A stretch of DNA of 64,000 nucleotides, from assembly GCF_944377805.1 (NCBI RefSeq), contig NZ_CALWFZ010000001.1, positions 62,001 to 126,000 of the forward strand. Reading direction: 5' to 3'. Below the pieces are notes generated by a model. It worked only from the letters and a program-made list of their open reading frames with translations, was not told the origin of the DNA and searched no databases. Both the position numbers and the translations under genes were made by a program. This DNA is from an uncultured Mediterraneibacter sp. Lineage in GTDB: Bacteria > Bacillota > Clostridia > Lachnospirales > Lachnospiraceae. This document shows, piece by piece, positions 24,682-32,471 of this stretch. Within the stretch, counting starts at the first letter, position 1; each line of letters begins with the position of its first letter.

Positions 24682-24810
24682 GACGATCTCCCCGCATTTC
24701 ACATGCTCCGCGCAACAGACATTAAGGAAATCGCGGTGCTTGCTGCAGAACTGCTGCTCTCCGTCATTCTCTTCCTCATCCTGTACCGAAAAAACGGATT
24801 TGAGAGGTAA
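24682..24810 (+). pseudogene. Possible remnant of an ABC-2 permease C-terminus
   Basis: This open stretch of about 42 codons, starting right after an in-frame TGA, encodes MLRATDIKEIAVLAAELLL followed by one hydrophobic helix and the tail LYRKNGFER before TAA. It ends five bases before the GntR gene. It resembles the last membrane helix and tail of an ABC-2 type permease, with the rest missing. The upstream sequence shows no further homologous frame that I could follow. It could instead be a chance open frame. Confidence 0.4.
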
Positions 24811-24814
24811 TACT

Positions 24815-25189
24815 ATGGAAATTATTCTAAGCAATGCAAGCGACCGGCCAATCTACGAACAGATCACCTCGCAGATTAAAGAAATGATAATGAAAGGGAC
24901 ATTAAAGCCCGGAGAGCCTATGCCCTCCATGCGGAAACTGGCGAAGAATCTCCATGTCAGCGTCATCACCACCCAGCGGGCCTACGACGACCTGCAAAGA
25001 GACGGTTTTATCGTAACCGTACCGGCAAAGGGCACATTCGTATCCACTCAGAATCAGGATTTTATAAGAGAAGAAAACTTAAGGCGTATAGAAAAGCTGC
25101 TCTCCGACGCGGCCGCCCTCGGACATGAAAACGGGATCACCCTGGAAGAATTAAAATCCACACTGGAAGTCATCTATATGGAGGAATAG
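24815..25189 (+). CDS. GntR-family (YtrA-type) transcriptional regulator
   Basis: This 124-residue short GntR protein has the winged helix PIYEQITSQIKEMIMKGTL and LHVSVITTQRAYDDLQRDGF. A small C-terminal helical region replaces the large effector domain, as in the YtrA subfamily that controls adjacent ABC transporters. GAGAGG lies before ATG 24815. The ABC ATPase that should follow is 5'-truncated and begins in the same frame right after this gene's stop codon. Confidence 0.88.
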   Translation: MEIILSNASDRPIYEQITSQIKEMIMKGTLKPGEPMPSMRKLAKNLHVSVITTQRAYDDLQRDGFIVTVPAKGTFVSTQNQDFIREENLRRIEKLLSDAAALGHENGITLEELKSTLEVIYMEE

Positions 25190-25882
25190 CATTATGGAAT
25201 CGGAGAAAACGGAGCGGGAAAATCCACTCTGATCAACTCGATCCTTGGTATCGCGGACAGCGACTCCACACTCACAGCCATGCTTGGTCTTGATATGAAA
25301 ACGCACGGTAAGAAAATAAAAGAAGATATTGCCGTTATATTTAATGACTCCCACTATGACGCGAACCTGACCCCGAAAATCATAGGAAAAATTCTCTCAA
25401 AAGTATATAAAAACTGGGACGCCGATCTCTTTTCAGAATATCTGGACCGGTTCTCCCTCCCAAAAAATAAGAAGATCAGAAAATTCTCCACCGGAATGCG
25501 GGTGAAGCTGGAATTTGCCTCGGCGTTAAGCCATCACCCGAAACTTCTGATTCTCGATGAGGCAACCAGCAGCCTGGACCCCGTGTTCCGTGATGAAATT
25601 CTGGATATTTTAAGAGAATTTACCGAGGACGAAAACCATGCGGTTCTTATGTCCTCTCACATCACAAGTGATCTGGATAAGATAGCCGATTACATCGCCT
25701 ACCTGCACGAAGGAAAGATGCTGTTTGTCAAAACGTGCGATGAGCTCCAGAACGATTACGGTATTATCACCTGCGGACGGGAATTTTTCGACAGCTTAAG
25801 CCGGGATGATATCATCGCTTACAAAAAAGAACCTTACAGCTACCGGGTGTCCATCTGGATTTACAAAAAGAAATATTCATAA
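25190..25882 (+). pseudogene. 5'-truncated ABC transporter ATPase (YtrB-like)
   Basis: Immediately after the GntR TAG, in the same frame, the sequence encodes YGIGENGAGKSTLINSILG (Walker A), FSTGMRVKLEFASAL (signature), LLILDEATSSLDP (Walker B) and MSSHIT (H-loop), ending normally at 25882. The first 35-40 residues of the fold (the A-loop strand and the start codon) are missing, which suggests a deletion that removed the gene junction. Internal ATGs (for example 25280) lie downstream of Walker A, so a product from them would be inactive. No permease follows. Confidence 0.72.
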
Positions 25883-25887
25883 AAATA

Positions 25888-25943
25888 CCCCTGCGGAGCC
25901 GGATGCCAAAACAGCTTCCATGTCCGCAGGGGATTTCTTTTTC
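25888..25943 (+). terminator. Terminator after the truncated ABC ATPase
   Basis: CCCCTGCGGA (25888-25897) pairs with TCCGCAGGGG (25923-25932), followed by ATTTCTTTTT. Confidence 0.75.
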
Positions 25944-25952
25944 TTCCATTTC

Positions 25953-28052
25953 TCAATTACCGTTTCGTAACTCCTCATCCGGCAGCAGATTCTGCATACT
26001 TTTCAGACTGATTGCCAGAGTGGATGTATTGTGTAAAAGGGCTGATGTCGTGGGCTGTATCACACCGCCCACGCCGAGAGCAATCAGAGCGGAATTGATG
26101 CCTACAATTCCTCTGTAATTGCTGTTAATTCGCTTTGTCATCGCGTCTGCGAGGCGTTTCAAAGTGACAACCGCCCGCAAATCATCTGAGGCAATCGTAA
26201 TGTCCGCGATTTCACGCGCGATCTCCGCGCCGTCACTGATGGCAATGCCTGCGTCCGCCGCCGAGAGTGCCGGCGAGTCATTGATTCCATCGCCGATCAT
26301 GATCACTTGCCTTCCGTATGCCTTTTCCTTTTCTATGAACCGGGCTTTGTCTTCCGGCAGCACTTCCGAGTAGTATTCATCCACACCGACGCGTCGGGCA
26401 ATGGATGCCGCTGTTCTCTCGCTGTCTCCCGTCATCATGACAATCTTTCCAAGCCCCTCCTCTTTCAGCATCCTGACCATTTCCGCCGCCTCCGCTCTGA
26501 GAGGATCCTCAATACAGATCACAGCCGTGAGTTCATGTTCAATAGCAAGATACAGATGAGAATATTCTGTGGGCAGATTGTCAAAGCGCTCCTGCATATC
26601 AGGCCGTATAGTACAGCCCTCGTCCTCAAAGACGAAATGACTGCTTCCGATGACCACTTTCTTCTCTTCGATGTATGAAGAGATCCCGTGAGCTACAATA
26701 TACTCTACTTTCGAGTGCATTTCCTCATGGTACAGCTTTCTTTTCTTCGCCGCGTCAACTACTGCTTTTGCCATAGAGTGTGGAAAGTGTTCTTCCAGGC
26801 ACGCCGCGATACGCAGCGCTTCATTCTCCGGATAATCTCCGAATACGATCACATCTCTTACTGTAGGCTTTGCCTTTGTAAGTGTTCCGGTCTTATCGAA
26901 TACAATTGTATCCGCCTCTGCCACGGCCTCAAGATATTTCCCTCCCTTTACTGTGATACCGTAAGTTCCTGCCTCACGGATAGCCGAGAGCACGGCAATG
27001 GGCATGGCAAGTTTTAACGCGCAGGAGAAATCCACCATCAGAACCGAGAGCGCTTTCGTCACATTGCGTGTTAAAAATCCGACGATCCCCGTGCCAAGAA
27101 GGGTGTACGGGACCAGCCGGTCAGCCAGGTGTTCCGCCTTACTCTCCAGCGCAGATTTCAGTTTTTCTGAGTCTTCAATCATTGTCACGATCTTCTCAAA
27201 TCTTGTAGAACCGGACACTGCCCTGACGAGTATCTCAAGCTCGCCTTCCTCCAGAACCGTGCCGGCGTATACAGTATTTCCCTGCGCTCTTCTTATCGGA
27301 AGCGGTTCTCCTGTCAGAGAAGCCTGGTTTACCATACCCTCGCCGCCTGACACTTCGCCGTCGAAAGGAATTACATTGCCCATGTGAACGACAACCGTAT
27401 CGCCGGGCCGTATCGCGGACGCATTGACAAGCACTTCCTGATCGTCTCTTTTCAGCCAGACTTTCCTGACATTCAGAGACATGCTCCGGGCGAGATCGCC
27501 CACAGACTTTTTATGCGTCCACTCCTCCAGCAGTTCTCCGACACCAAGCAGAAACATGACGGAACCTGCCGTGTCAAAATCTCCCCGCACTACAGATACT
27601 CCGATGGCAGTCGCGTCCAGAACCGGTACTTCAATCCTGCGTCTTGCAAGGCAGCGAATCCCCTGCCATATATACCGAAGCGCTTTGAAAGTCATCCAGA
27701 CCTTTCGTATGGGGTAAGGTATGATAAACTTTCCTCCATAGTGAAGGATTACTTTCATAATCAGCTTTTCCCGGAAAGCTGAATTCAGCTCTCTTCCGGA
27801 ACTTGCGAGCACATTCTCCGGCACTTCCGTTTTCTCATAACAGAATCCGCGCAGTACTTCGATCAGCTCCTGCCGGTCTCCGGTGTAACAGATCACGGCG
27901 TCTGCGGTGCGCTCATACACCTTGGCATCTGTTACAGATTCCTGCTTCTCAAGAAACCAGCAAAGAGTATCCGCCTGCGCACATGTCATTCTTCCCTGAA
28001 CAACATGGATACGCAGACGGCCTTTTATCTCGTGCTTTATAATAAATTTCAT
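25953..28052 (-). CDS. Divergent P1B-type ATPase with SCA motif (FezB-like candidate)
   Basis: This 699-residue metal-type P-ATPase has an N-terminal ferredoxin-like HMA fold (KHEIKGRLRIHV) without the CxxC metal site. The membrane motif is SCALKLAMP in place of CPC, followed by the actuator TGEP, DKTGT, HFPHSM and GDGINDSPAL, and a last helix containing HNTSTLAISLKS. The non-CPC motif places it outside the Cu and Zn/Cd groups. Its operon partners are a small DUF6110 membrane protein and a 26-residue membrane peptide, next to fur and feo genes. Ferrosome loci described in Clostridioides difficile and Desulfovibrio pair a P1B-6 ATPase (FezB) with a small membrane protein (FezA); the match here is inference. 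Confidence 0.85.
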   Translation of the reverse strand: MKFIIKHEIKGRLRIHVVQGRMTCAQADTLCWFLEKQESVTDAKVYERTADAVICYTGDRQELIEVLRGFCYEKTEVPENVLASSGRELNSAFREKLIMKVILHYGGKFIIPYPIRKVWMTFKALRYIWQGIRCLARRRIEVPVLDATAIGVSVVRGDFDTAGSVMFLLGVGELLEEWTHKKSVGDLARSMSLNVRKVWLKRDDQEVLVNASAIRPGDTVVVHMGNVIPFDGEVSGGEGMVNQASLTGEPLPIRRAQGNTVYAGTVLEEGELEILVRAVSGSTRFEKIVTMIEDSEKLKSALESKAEHLADRLVPYTLLGTGIVGFLTRNVTKALSVLMVDFSCALKLAMPIAVLSAIREAGTYGITVKGGKYLEAVAEADTIVFDKTGTLTKAKPTVRDVIVFGDYPENEALRIAACLEEHFPHSMAKAVVDAAKKRKLYHEEMHSKVEYIVAHGISSYIEEKKVVIGSSHFVFEDEGCTIRPDMQERFDNLPTEYSHLYLAIEHELTAVICIEDPLRAEAAEMVRMLKEEGLGKIVMMTGDSERTAASIARRVGVDEYYSEVLPEDKARFIEKEKAYGRQVIMIGDGINDSPALSAADAGIAISDGAEIAREIADITIASDDLRAVVTLKRLADAMTKRINSNYRGIVGINSALIALGVGGVIQPTTSALLHNTSTLAISLKSMQNLLPDEELRNGN

Positions 28053-28058
28053 TGTATG

Positions 28059-28358
28059 CTACGCGTTCTCTTCTGTGAGATCTTTCGCACCTTTGTTTTC
28101 GTCTTCCTGCACAGCGGCAGCTTCCTCGGCTGCTCTCTTATCATTAATCTGCTGAGCCTCGGCCAGAATATCCTCCGCATTCTCCTGAACTGTCGTAGCG
28201 GTCTTCATCACACAGTCTTTGGCGCGCAGAGCCGCCGCTGTACAATTTGTATATACTTTCTTGGCGTCTTTGCTGGCGAGTACCTTCACTCCGGCTGTTC
28301 CGAAAAGCACGCCGCCTGCGAATAATCCGATTTTCTTTAATGTTGAAATACTTATCAT
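28059..28358 (-). CDS. DUF6110 family small membrane protein
   Basis: This 99-residue protein has a single glycine-rich N-terminal helix (GLFAGGVLFGTAGVKVLAS, with GxxxG spacing) followed by a charged, alanine/glutamate-rich region predicted helical or coiled (residues 30-99). It matches DUF6110, whose members sit beside metal P-type ATPases. It ends six bases before the ATPase gene. Similarity in layout to FezA of ferrosome loci is suggestive but not proven. AGGAGG precedes the start. Confidence 0.78.
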   Translation of the reverse strand: MISISTLKKIGLFAGGVLFGTAGVKVLASKDAKKVYTNCTAAALRAKDCVMKTATTVQENAEDILAEAQQINDKRAAEEAAAVQEDENKGAKDLTEENA

Positions 28359-28408
28359 GTTAGAATACCTCCTGTTATATGTGTTATTCTCTTCTCTGCC
28401 GCATCTTT

Positions 28409-28489
28409 CTATTTGTGCTTATAGCCTGTATAAAATACCATCACAAAGCACAGAACCGCAGCCCATGCCCAGAATTTATGTTGTTTCAC
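28409..28489 (-). CDS. 26-residue single-pass membrane peptide
   Basis: Behind AAAGGAAG, a GTG start (28487-28489) opens a 26-codon frame reading MKQHKFWAWAAV, then a hydrophobic stretch ending YTGYKHK and TAG. This is a short positively charged start, one membrane helix and a basic tail. It lies between a good promoter and the DUF6110 gene and would be the first gene of the P-type ATPase operon. I recall no characterised homologue; similar tiny membrane proteins are common and often unannotated. Confidence 0.6.
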   Translation of the reverse strand: MKQHKFWAWAAVLCFVMVFYTGYKHK

Positions 28490-28541
28490 AGCTATATCAC
28501 TTCCTTTGTTAATAATATGTAAACTCTTCGGGTTCTGTCAC

Positions 28542-28571
28542 ATCATATCAATCTGATTTCCGGCTAGTCAA
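28542..28571 (-). promoter_or_regulatory. Predicted promoter of the divergent P-ATPase operon
   Basis: On the minus strand, TTGACT (28566-28571) and TATGAT (28542-28547) are 18 bases apart, upstream of the 26-residue peptide gene. No clear Fur or DtxR box was seen around it. Confidence 0.6.
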
Positions 28572-28614
28572 TTCTAACACCCTCTATCGATAAATCTTAT
28601 CACCTTTTTTCAGT

Positions 28615-28683
28615 AAACTGACAGGTGCTTTTCACACATACCCGGAATACTCCGCGGGTGTGAAAAAAGCACCTGTCAGTTTT
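28615..28683. repeat. Long inverted repeat overlapping the end of the Fur-type gene
   Basis: Arms of 23 bases (beginning AAACTGACAGGTGC at 28615, mirrored to 28683) are identical except for a two-base A bulge, with a loop of about 20 bases. The TGA stop of the Fur-type gene (28676-28678) lies inside the arm. There is no clean T-run on the minus strand, so it may terminate, process or stabilise the fur transcript. Confidence 0.7.
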
Positions 28684-29074
28684 GAATCTTAATTTTTGCA
28701 ATTTTCTGATCTTTCAGATAGCCGCATCGCTTCATCCCTTCCTGCACGACTCGGTTCCATTTTCCGGGAGAAAGATGGTAGGTCGTATTGTCGTCCAGCG
28801 TGATCTCACAGCCTTCTTCCTCGTCCATGTCCTCAGAATACTCAACCTTATACATATTCTTTCGGTTGATCGCCCCGATCTCCTCGAGAGCGTTTACCAT
28901 GCGATAGACTGTCGCGACGCCGATCCCGGCGTCTTCCCTGGACGCTTTATAAAAGATTTCCTTGCAGCTGGAGCAGTCATTTTCCAGAATAATGTCTATG
29001 AGCATCAGCCGCTGTTTTGTAATACGGCATCCATTTTCTTTTAGTTTCTCTATAATCTGATCTTTTCTGCTCAC
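28676..29074 (-). CDS. Short Fur-family transcriptional regulator
   Basis: This 132-residue protein has the Fur winged helix (RITKQRLMLIDIIL, then GIGVATVYRMVNALEEIG). Unlike typical Fur it lacks the HHHDH and CxxC metal-site signatures. After the wing it ends with an acidic patch (SEDMDEEEGCE) and a short C-terminal region (DDNTTYHLSPGKWNRVVQEGMKRCG). It may therefore not sense iron in the canonical way. It is the last gene of the feo run and is followed by the P-type ATPase operon. A role in controlling that neighbour is inferred. Confidence 0.85.
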   Translation of the reverse strand: MSRKDQIIEKLKENGCRITKQRLMLIDIILENDCSSCKEIFYKASREDAGIGVATVYRMVNALEEIGAINRKNMYKVEYSEDMDEEEGCEITLDDNTTYHLSPGKWNRVVQEGMKRCGYLKDQKIAKIKIQN

Positions 29075-29105
29075 GGCACCCTCCTGTTACTTAATAATCT
29101 TCCTG

Positions 29106-29480
29106 TCATGAAATATCCGTAACTCTAAATCCGGCCTTCTCAACAGCCTCCTTAAGCTGTGCGTCCTCCACCATCCGGTCATAAGATACTGTAGCGCTGT
29201 TGCCACTCAGACTCACGTTTGCCGTAACTCCGTCAATTTCATTGAGAGCTTTCATCACACTGTTGACACAGTTCTGACAGCTCATCCCGGATATTCGGAT
29301 CGTTCGCTTTCCAACCACCGATCCTCTCAGTTTCTTTTTCGGCAGCTTTCTGCTGCTTGGACAGCTTCCTCCGGCCGGACAGCCGATGCACTTCACGCCG
29401 CTTCTTTTCGATTTTACAATATACGCAACTGCGCCTCCGACTAAAATCACCAGAATGATGACTACTATAATATCTGCCAT
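29106..29480 (-). CDS. FeoB-associated Cys-rich membrane protein fused to an HMA domain
   Basis: This 124-residue protein has an N-terminal membrane helix (MADIIVVIILVILVGGAVAY) and the FeoB-associated cysteine segment CIGCPAGGSCPS. A basic linker leads to a complete HMA domain with the metal site GMSCQNCVNSVMKAL and the C-terminal GFRVTDIS. FeoB-associated proteins are normally only about 50-60 residues, so this is a fusion. It could hand metal to or from FeoB. The start at 29480 has GGAAAGGATG; the longer in-frame start has none. Confidence 0.82.
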   Translation of the reverse strand: MADIIVVIILVILVGGAVAYIVKSKRSGVKCIGCPAGGSCPSSRKLPKKKLRGSVVGKRTIRISGMSCQNCVNSVMKALNEIDGVTANVSLSGNSATVSYDRMVEDAQLKEAVEKAGFRVTDIS

Positions 29481-29562
29481 AATAAAGCATCCTTTCCGCT
29501 TTAACGTCAAGGGGTGGACAAAGTATACTACCCTGTCCACCGCTGACCGTCAAAATAATACC

Positions 29563-31560
29563 CTACGCGTGCAGGCTGTATTCTGCAGCGAACTCTTTGT
29601 CTGACTTGCGGATTCTCCATATGATAATGGCTGCGAATGCAAGAATCGCAATCAGGCCCGGAACAAAAGCAGTTCCAAGAGAGCCGGTCGTAATAAGAGT
29701 TCCGATCTGGTATACGAGGAATGCTACCGTATATCCGGTCGCAAGCTGCAGGCAGATACCGCCAAACAGCCATTTTCCACTCTTCATCTCAGAGTTCATC
29801 GCGCCAAGAGCCGCGAAGCACGGTGGTGTGTACAGGTTAAACATCAGATATGCGAGAGCTGCTACCTGTGTAAGCCCCATGACCAGAGCCACTTCATTTC
29901 CGCTGCCAACCAGAGCCAGCTCGTCTGTATCGATCAGATTGGTAACGCTGTATACAACGGCAAGAGTGCCGACTACATTCTCTTTCGCGATAAAACCTGT
30001 GATCGCTGCCGCCGCAAGCTGCCATACGCCGAATCCGAGCGGAATAAACAGGATTGCAAACGGGTGAGCAATGCTTGCGAGAATAGAAGTGCCTTCCGCT
30101 CCTTCTTCCACAAGCTGGAACTGCCAGTTAAAGCTCTGCATGATCTGTACTACTGTGTTGCACACCAGAATGATTGTTCCGGCTTTTACGATATATGCTT
30201 TACCGCGCTCAAGCATGGACACACACGCCCTTTTCAGGCTTGGAATTTTATATTCCGGAAGCTCGATGATAAAGAAAGATTTACGGTATTTCTGTCCTGT
30301 GATTCTCTTTACAAGCAGCGCCCCCAGCAGAACGAGAAGGATACCTACCAGATACATTGTAGCGGATACCCACCACGCATCTGCGAAGAATGCTCCGGCA
30401 AACAGAGCGATAACCGGGATCTTAGCTCCACAGGGCATGAACGGTGTGAGCATCGCGGTCGTTCTGCGTTCTCTTTCGTTGCGGATCGTACGGGAAGCCA
30501 TAACGCCCGGGATCGCGCATCCGGTACCAATCACCATCGGTATAACGGATTTTCCGGAAAGTCCTACTCTCTTGAAGATCGGATCAAGTACGACAGTCGC
30601 GCGCGCCATGTAACCGCAGTCTTCCAGAAGGGCAATCAGGAAATACATTACCATTACGAGAGGCAGGAAACCGATAACCGCACCGACACCGCCGATGATA
30701 CCATCAACAAGAAGCGCGTACAGAAGCGGATTCGCATTCTCCATCAGTCCGCCGACCCAGCCCTGGAAAGTCTCGATCCAGGCTACCAGCCAGTCGGCAA
30801 TCCATGTTCCCAGAGTGGTCTGTGATATGTAAAATACAAGGAAGATTACAACCGCAAAAATCGGAATACCGATAATCTTGTGGGTGATAACAGCGTCGAT
30901 CGCATCCTGCGTGTTTCTGTCTTTTGTAAATACTTTTCTCTTTTCTACCTGTTTTACAATACCATTGACAAACTCAAACCGCTTTCTGTCTGCTGCTTCT
31001 ACAGCCGCCTTATCATGAAGGTCAATATCCGCCTGCACATATGGAGCTGTCTGATCTTTTCCCTTTAAGGACGCCGCGGTATTAACGGCTTCTTTCAGAC
31101 CCTCATGCCCTGAGGAAGTAGAGATCGTTTTGACAACCGGGCATCCCAGCTTCTCTGAGAGAAGTTTCTCGTCGATCTCGGTCTGTTTCTTCTCTGTGAT
31201 GTCGCTCTTATTGAGCGCAACAACAACCGGAACGCCCAACTCGAGAAGCTGTGTAGTAAAAAACAGGCTTCGGCTTAAGTTGGTTGCGTCAACAATATTG
31301 ATGATCACATCCGGTTTTTCATTTTTTACATAGCTGCTGGTGATACTCTCTTCTGAGGTGAATGGAGACATGGAATATGCTCCCGGCAAATCTACCGCGA
31401 CCAGTTCCTCCGCCCCGTCATAGTAAGCCTTTTTAATAAGGCTCTCCTTTCGCTCCACCGTAACACCGGCCCAGTTTCCAACGCGCTCATTTCTTCCTGT
31501 CAACGCATTGTACATTGTTGTCTTACCGCTGTTAGGATTTCCTGCAAAAGCAATTCTCAT
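29563..31560 (-). CDS. feoB: Ferrous iron transporter FeoB
   Basis: This 665-residue inner-membrane Fe(II) transporter has an N-terminal GTPase (G1 GNPNSGKTT, G3 DLPGAYS, G4 NKSD, G5 region STSSGHEG) followed by two Gate-type membrane halves (GTGCAIPGVMASRTI and the later SFNWQFQLVEEG...IAHPFAILFIPLG region). The start at 31560 (MRIAFAGNP) has GGAGGAG nine bases upstream; earlier in-frame ATGs do not. It follows feoA and precedes the FeoB-associated fusion, forming feoA-feoB-fusion-fur. Confidence 0.96.
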   Translation of the reverse strand: MRIAFAGNPNSGKTTMYNALTGRNERVGNWAGVTVERKESLIKKAYYDGAEELVAVDLPGAYSMSPFTSEESITSSYVKNEKPDVIINIVDATNLSRSLFFTTQLLELGVPVVVALNKSDITEKKQTEIDEKLLSEKLGCPVVKTISTSSGHEGLKEAVNTAASLKGKDQTAPYVQADIDLHDKAAVEAADRKRFEFVNGIVKQVEKRKVFTKDRNTQDAIDAVITHKIIGIPIFAVVIFLVFYISQTTLGTWIADWLVAWIETFQGWVGGLMENANPLLYALLVDGIIGGVGAVIGFLPLVMVMYFLIALLEDCGYMARATVVLDPIFKRVGLSGKSVIPMVIGTGCAIPGVMASRTIRNERERRTTAMLTPFMPCGAKIPVIALFAGAFFADAWWVSATMYLVGILLVLLGALLVKRITGQKYRKSFFIIELPEYKIPSLKRACVSMLERGKAYIVKAGTIILVCNTVVQIMQSFNWQFQLVEEGAEGTSILASIAHPFAILFIPLGFGVWQLAAAAITGFIAKENVVGTLAVVYSVTNLIDTDELALVGSGNEVALVMGLTQVAALAYLMFNLYTPPCFAALGAMNSEMKSGKWLFGGICLQLATGYTVAFLVYQIGTLITTGSLGTAFVPGLIAILAFAAIIIWRIRKSDKEFAAEYSLHA

Positions 31561-31642
31561 TTTACAATTCTCCTCCTTCATTCCGATTAGCAATAACTAA
31601 CCTTTGTGTAAAAAAAATAGTAAAACAGATTACTATTTTTTC

Positions 31643-31855
31643 TTATATTGAAATAGCTTGCGCTAAATCAGTATCGATATTATATCTCCCATCCTTTATG
31701 GAAACCACGCAGCCGCCTCTCACCCGGGAAACAACCGTAATTGGTTCACCGCTGTAGCAGCCCAGAGAAAACAGAAACGCCTCCATCTCATCATCCTCTG
31801 TCACAATGTTCTTTATAATATACTCTCTGCCTTCTTCAGCGTCTAACAAATTCAT
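31643..31855 (-). CDS. feoA: FeoA-type SH3 protein
   Basis: This 70-residue SH3-like protein assists FeoB. The family layout is clear: LLDAEEGREYIIKNI, a central turn FLFSLGCYSGEPITVVSRV and the end GRYNIDTDLAQAISI. An ATG seven codons further upstream (31876) is possible, but the chosen start matches the usual family N-terminus and has AGAGGA upstream. The promoter contains a palindrome overlapping the -10 element. Confidence 0.85.
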   Translation of the reverse strand: MNLLDAEEGREYIIKNIVTEDDEMEAFLFSLGCYSGEPITVVSRVRGGCVVSIKDGRYNIDTDLAQAISI

Positions 31856-31897
31856 AATTCTCTGATCCTCTCGCATATTACTTCATCTAACAGAAGA

Positions 31898-31927
31898 TAG
31901 TTTAAACTAACATCCAGGTTTTGTCAA
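31898..31927 (-). promoter_or_regulatory. feoA promoter with DtxR-type palindrome over the -10
   Basis: On the minus strand, TTGACA (31922-31927) and TAAACT (31899-31904) are 17 bases apart. The perfect palindrome TAGTTTAAACTA (31898-31909) covers the -10 and shares the TTAGnTTAAACTAnCT pattern with the box at 15493-15509. A DtxR-family gene is transcribed divergently, with TTGCCG (31973-31978) and TATACT (31996-32001) as its own likely promoter. Confidence 0.68.
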
Positions 31928-32040
31928 TCCCTTTTTGATAATTTTCATCATTTTGCGGATTCCAATTTGGATTTGCCGACACAGCCTGGATATGATATAC
32001 TTAGGAGAAAGTATTTGAAAAATTATTACGAGGTGAAACT

Positions 32041-32400
32041 ATGCATGGAAATGAATCTGCTGAAAATTATCTGGAAACAATCCTGATCCTGAGCCAGCGC
32101 CTCCCGGTAGTACGTTCTGTAGATGTTGCCACAGAACTGGATTTTAAAAAATCCAGCGTCAGTGTAGCGATGAAGAAACTAAGAGAAAGCGGCCATATCG
32201 TCGTCTCACCTGAGGGATATATTACGCTGACTGAGACCGGACGAAAGATTGCGGACTGCATCTATGAGCGCCATACACTTCTCTCATCCTGGCTCATTCG
32301 GCTGGGTGTGGATCCGAAAACCGCCGCTGAAGACGCGTGCCGGATCGAGCATGTAATCAGCGCAGAAAGTTTTGAGGCAATTAAAGATCATATTAAATAA
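32041..32400 (+). CDS. DtxR/MntR-family metal-dependent regulator
   Basis: This 119-residue protein has a winged helix (VVRSVDVATELDFKKSSVSVAMKKLRESGHIV) and the start of the dimerisation domain with metal ligands typical of MntR/IdeR (ERHTLLSSWL, EDACRIEHVIS). It lacks the C-terminal SH3-like domain. Proteins of this type repress iron or manganese genes when metal-loaded. It is divergent from feoA, and the shared gap holds the predicted operator. The ribosome site is GAGGTG. Confidence 0.92.
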   Translation: MHGNESAENYLETILILSQRLPVVRSVDVATELDFKKSSVSVAMKKLRESGHIVVSPEGYITLTETGRKIADCIYERHTLLSSWLIRLGVDPKTAAEDACRIEHVISAESFEAIKDHIK

Positions 32401-32432
32401 GCGGCATCATATTAATATTGATGCCGCTTATT
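32396..32432 (+). terminator. Terminator of the DtxR-family gene
   Basis: AATAAGCGGCATCA pairs with TGATGCCGCTTATT across a 9-base loop; the stem begins in the stop codon region. The T-run is short. Confidence 0.7.
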
Positions 32433-32471
32433 CTCTGCACTCTCTGATTTCATATCTGTATCTCGAACCAG

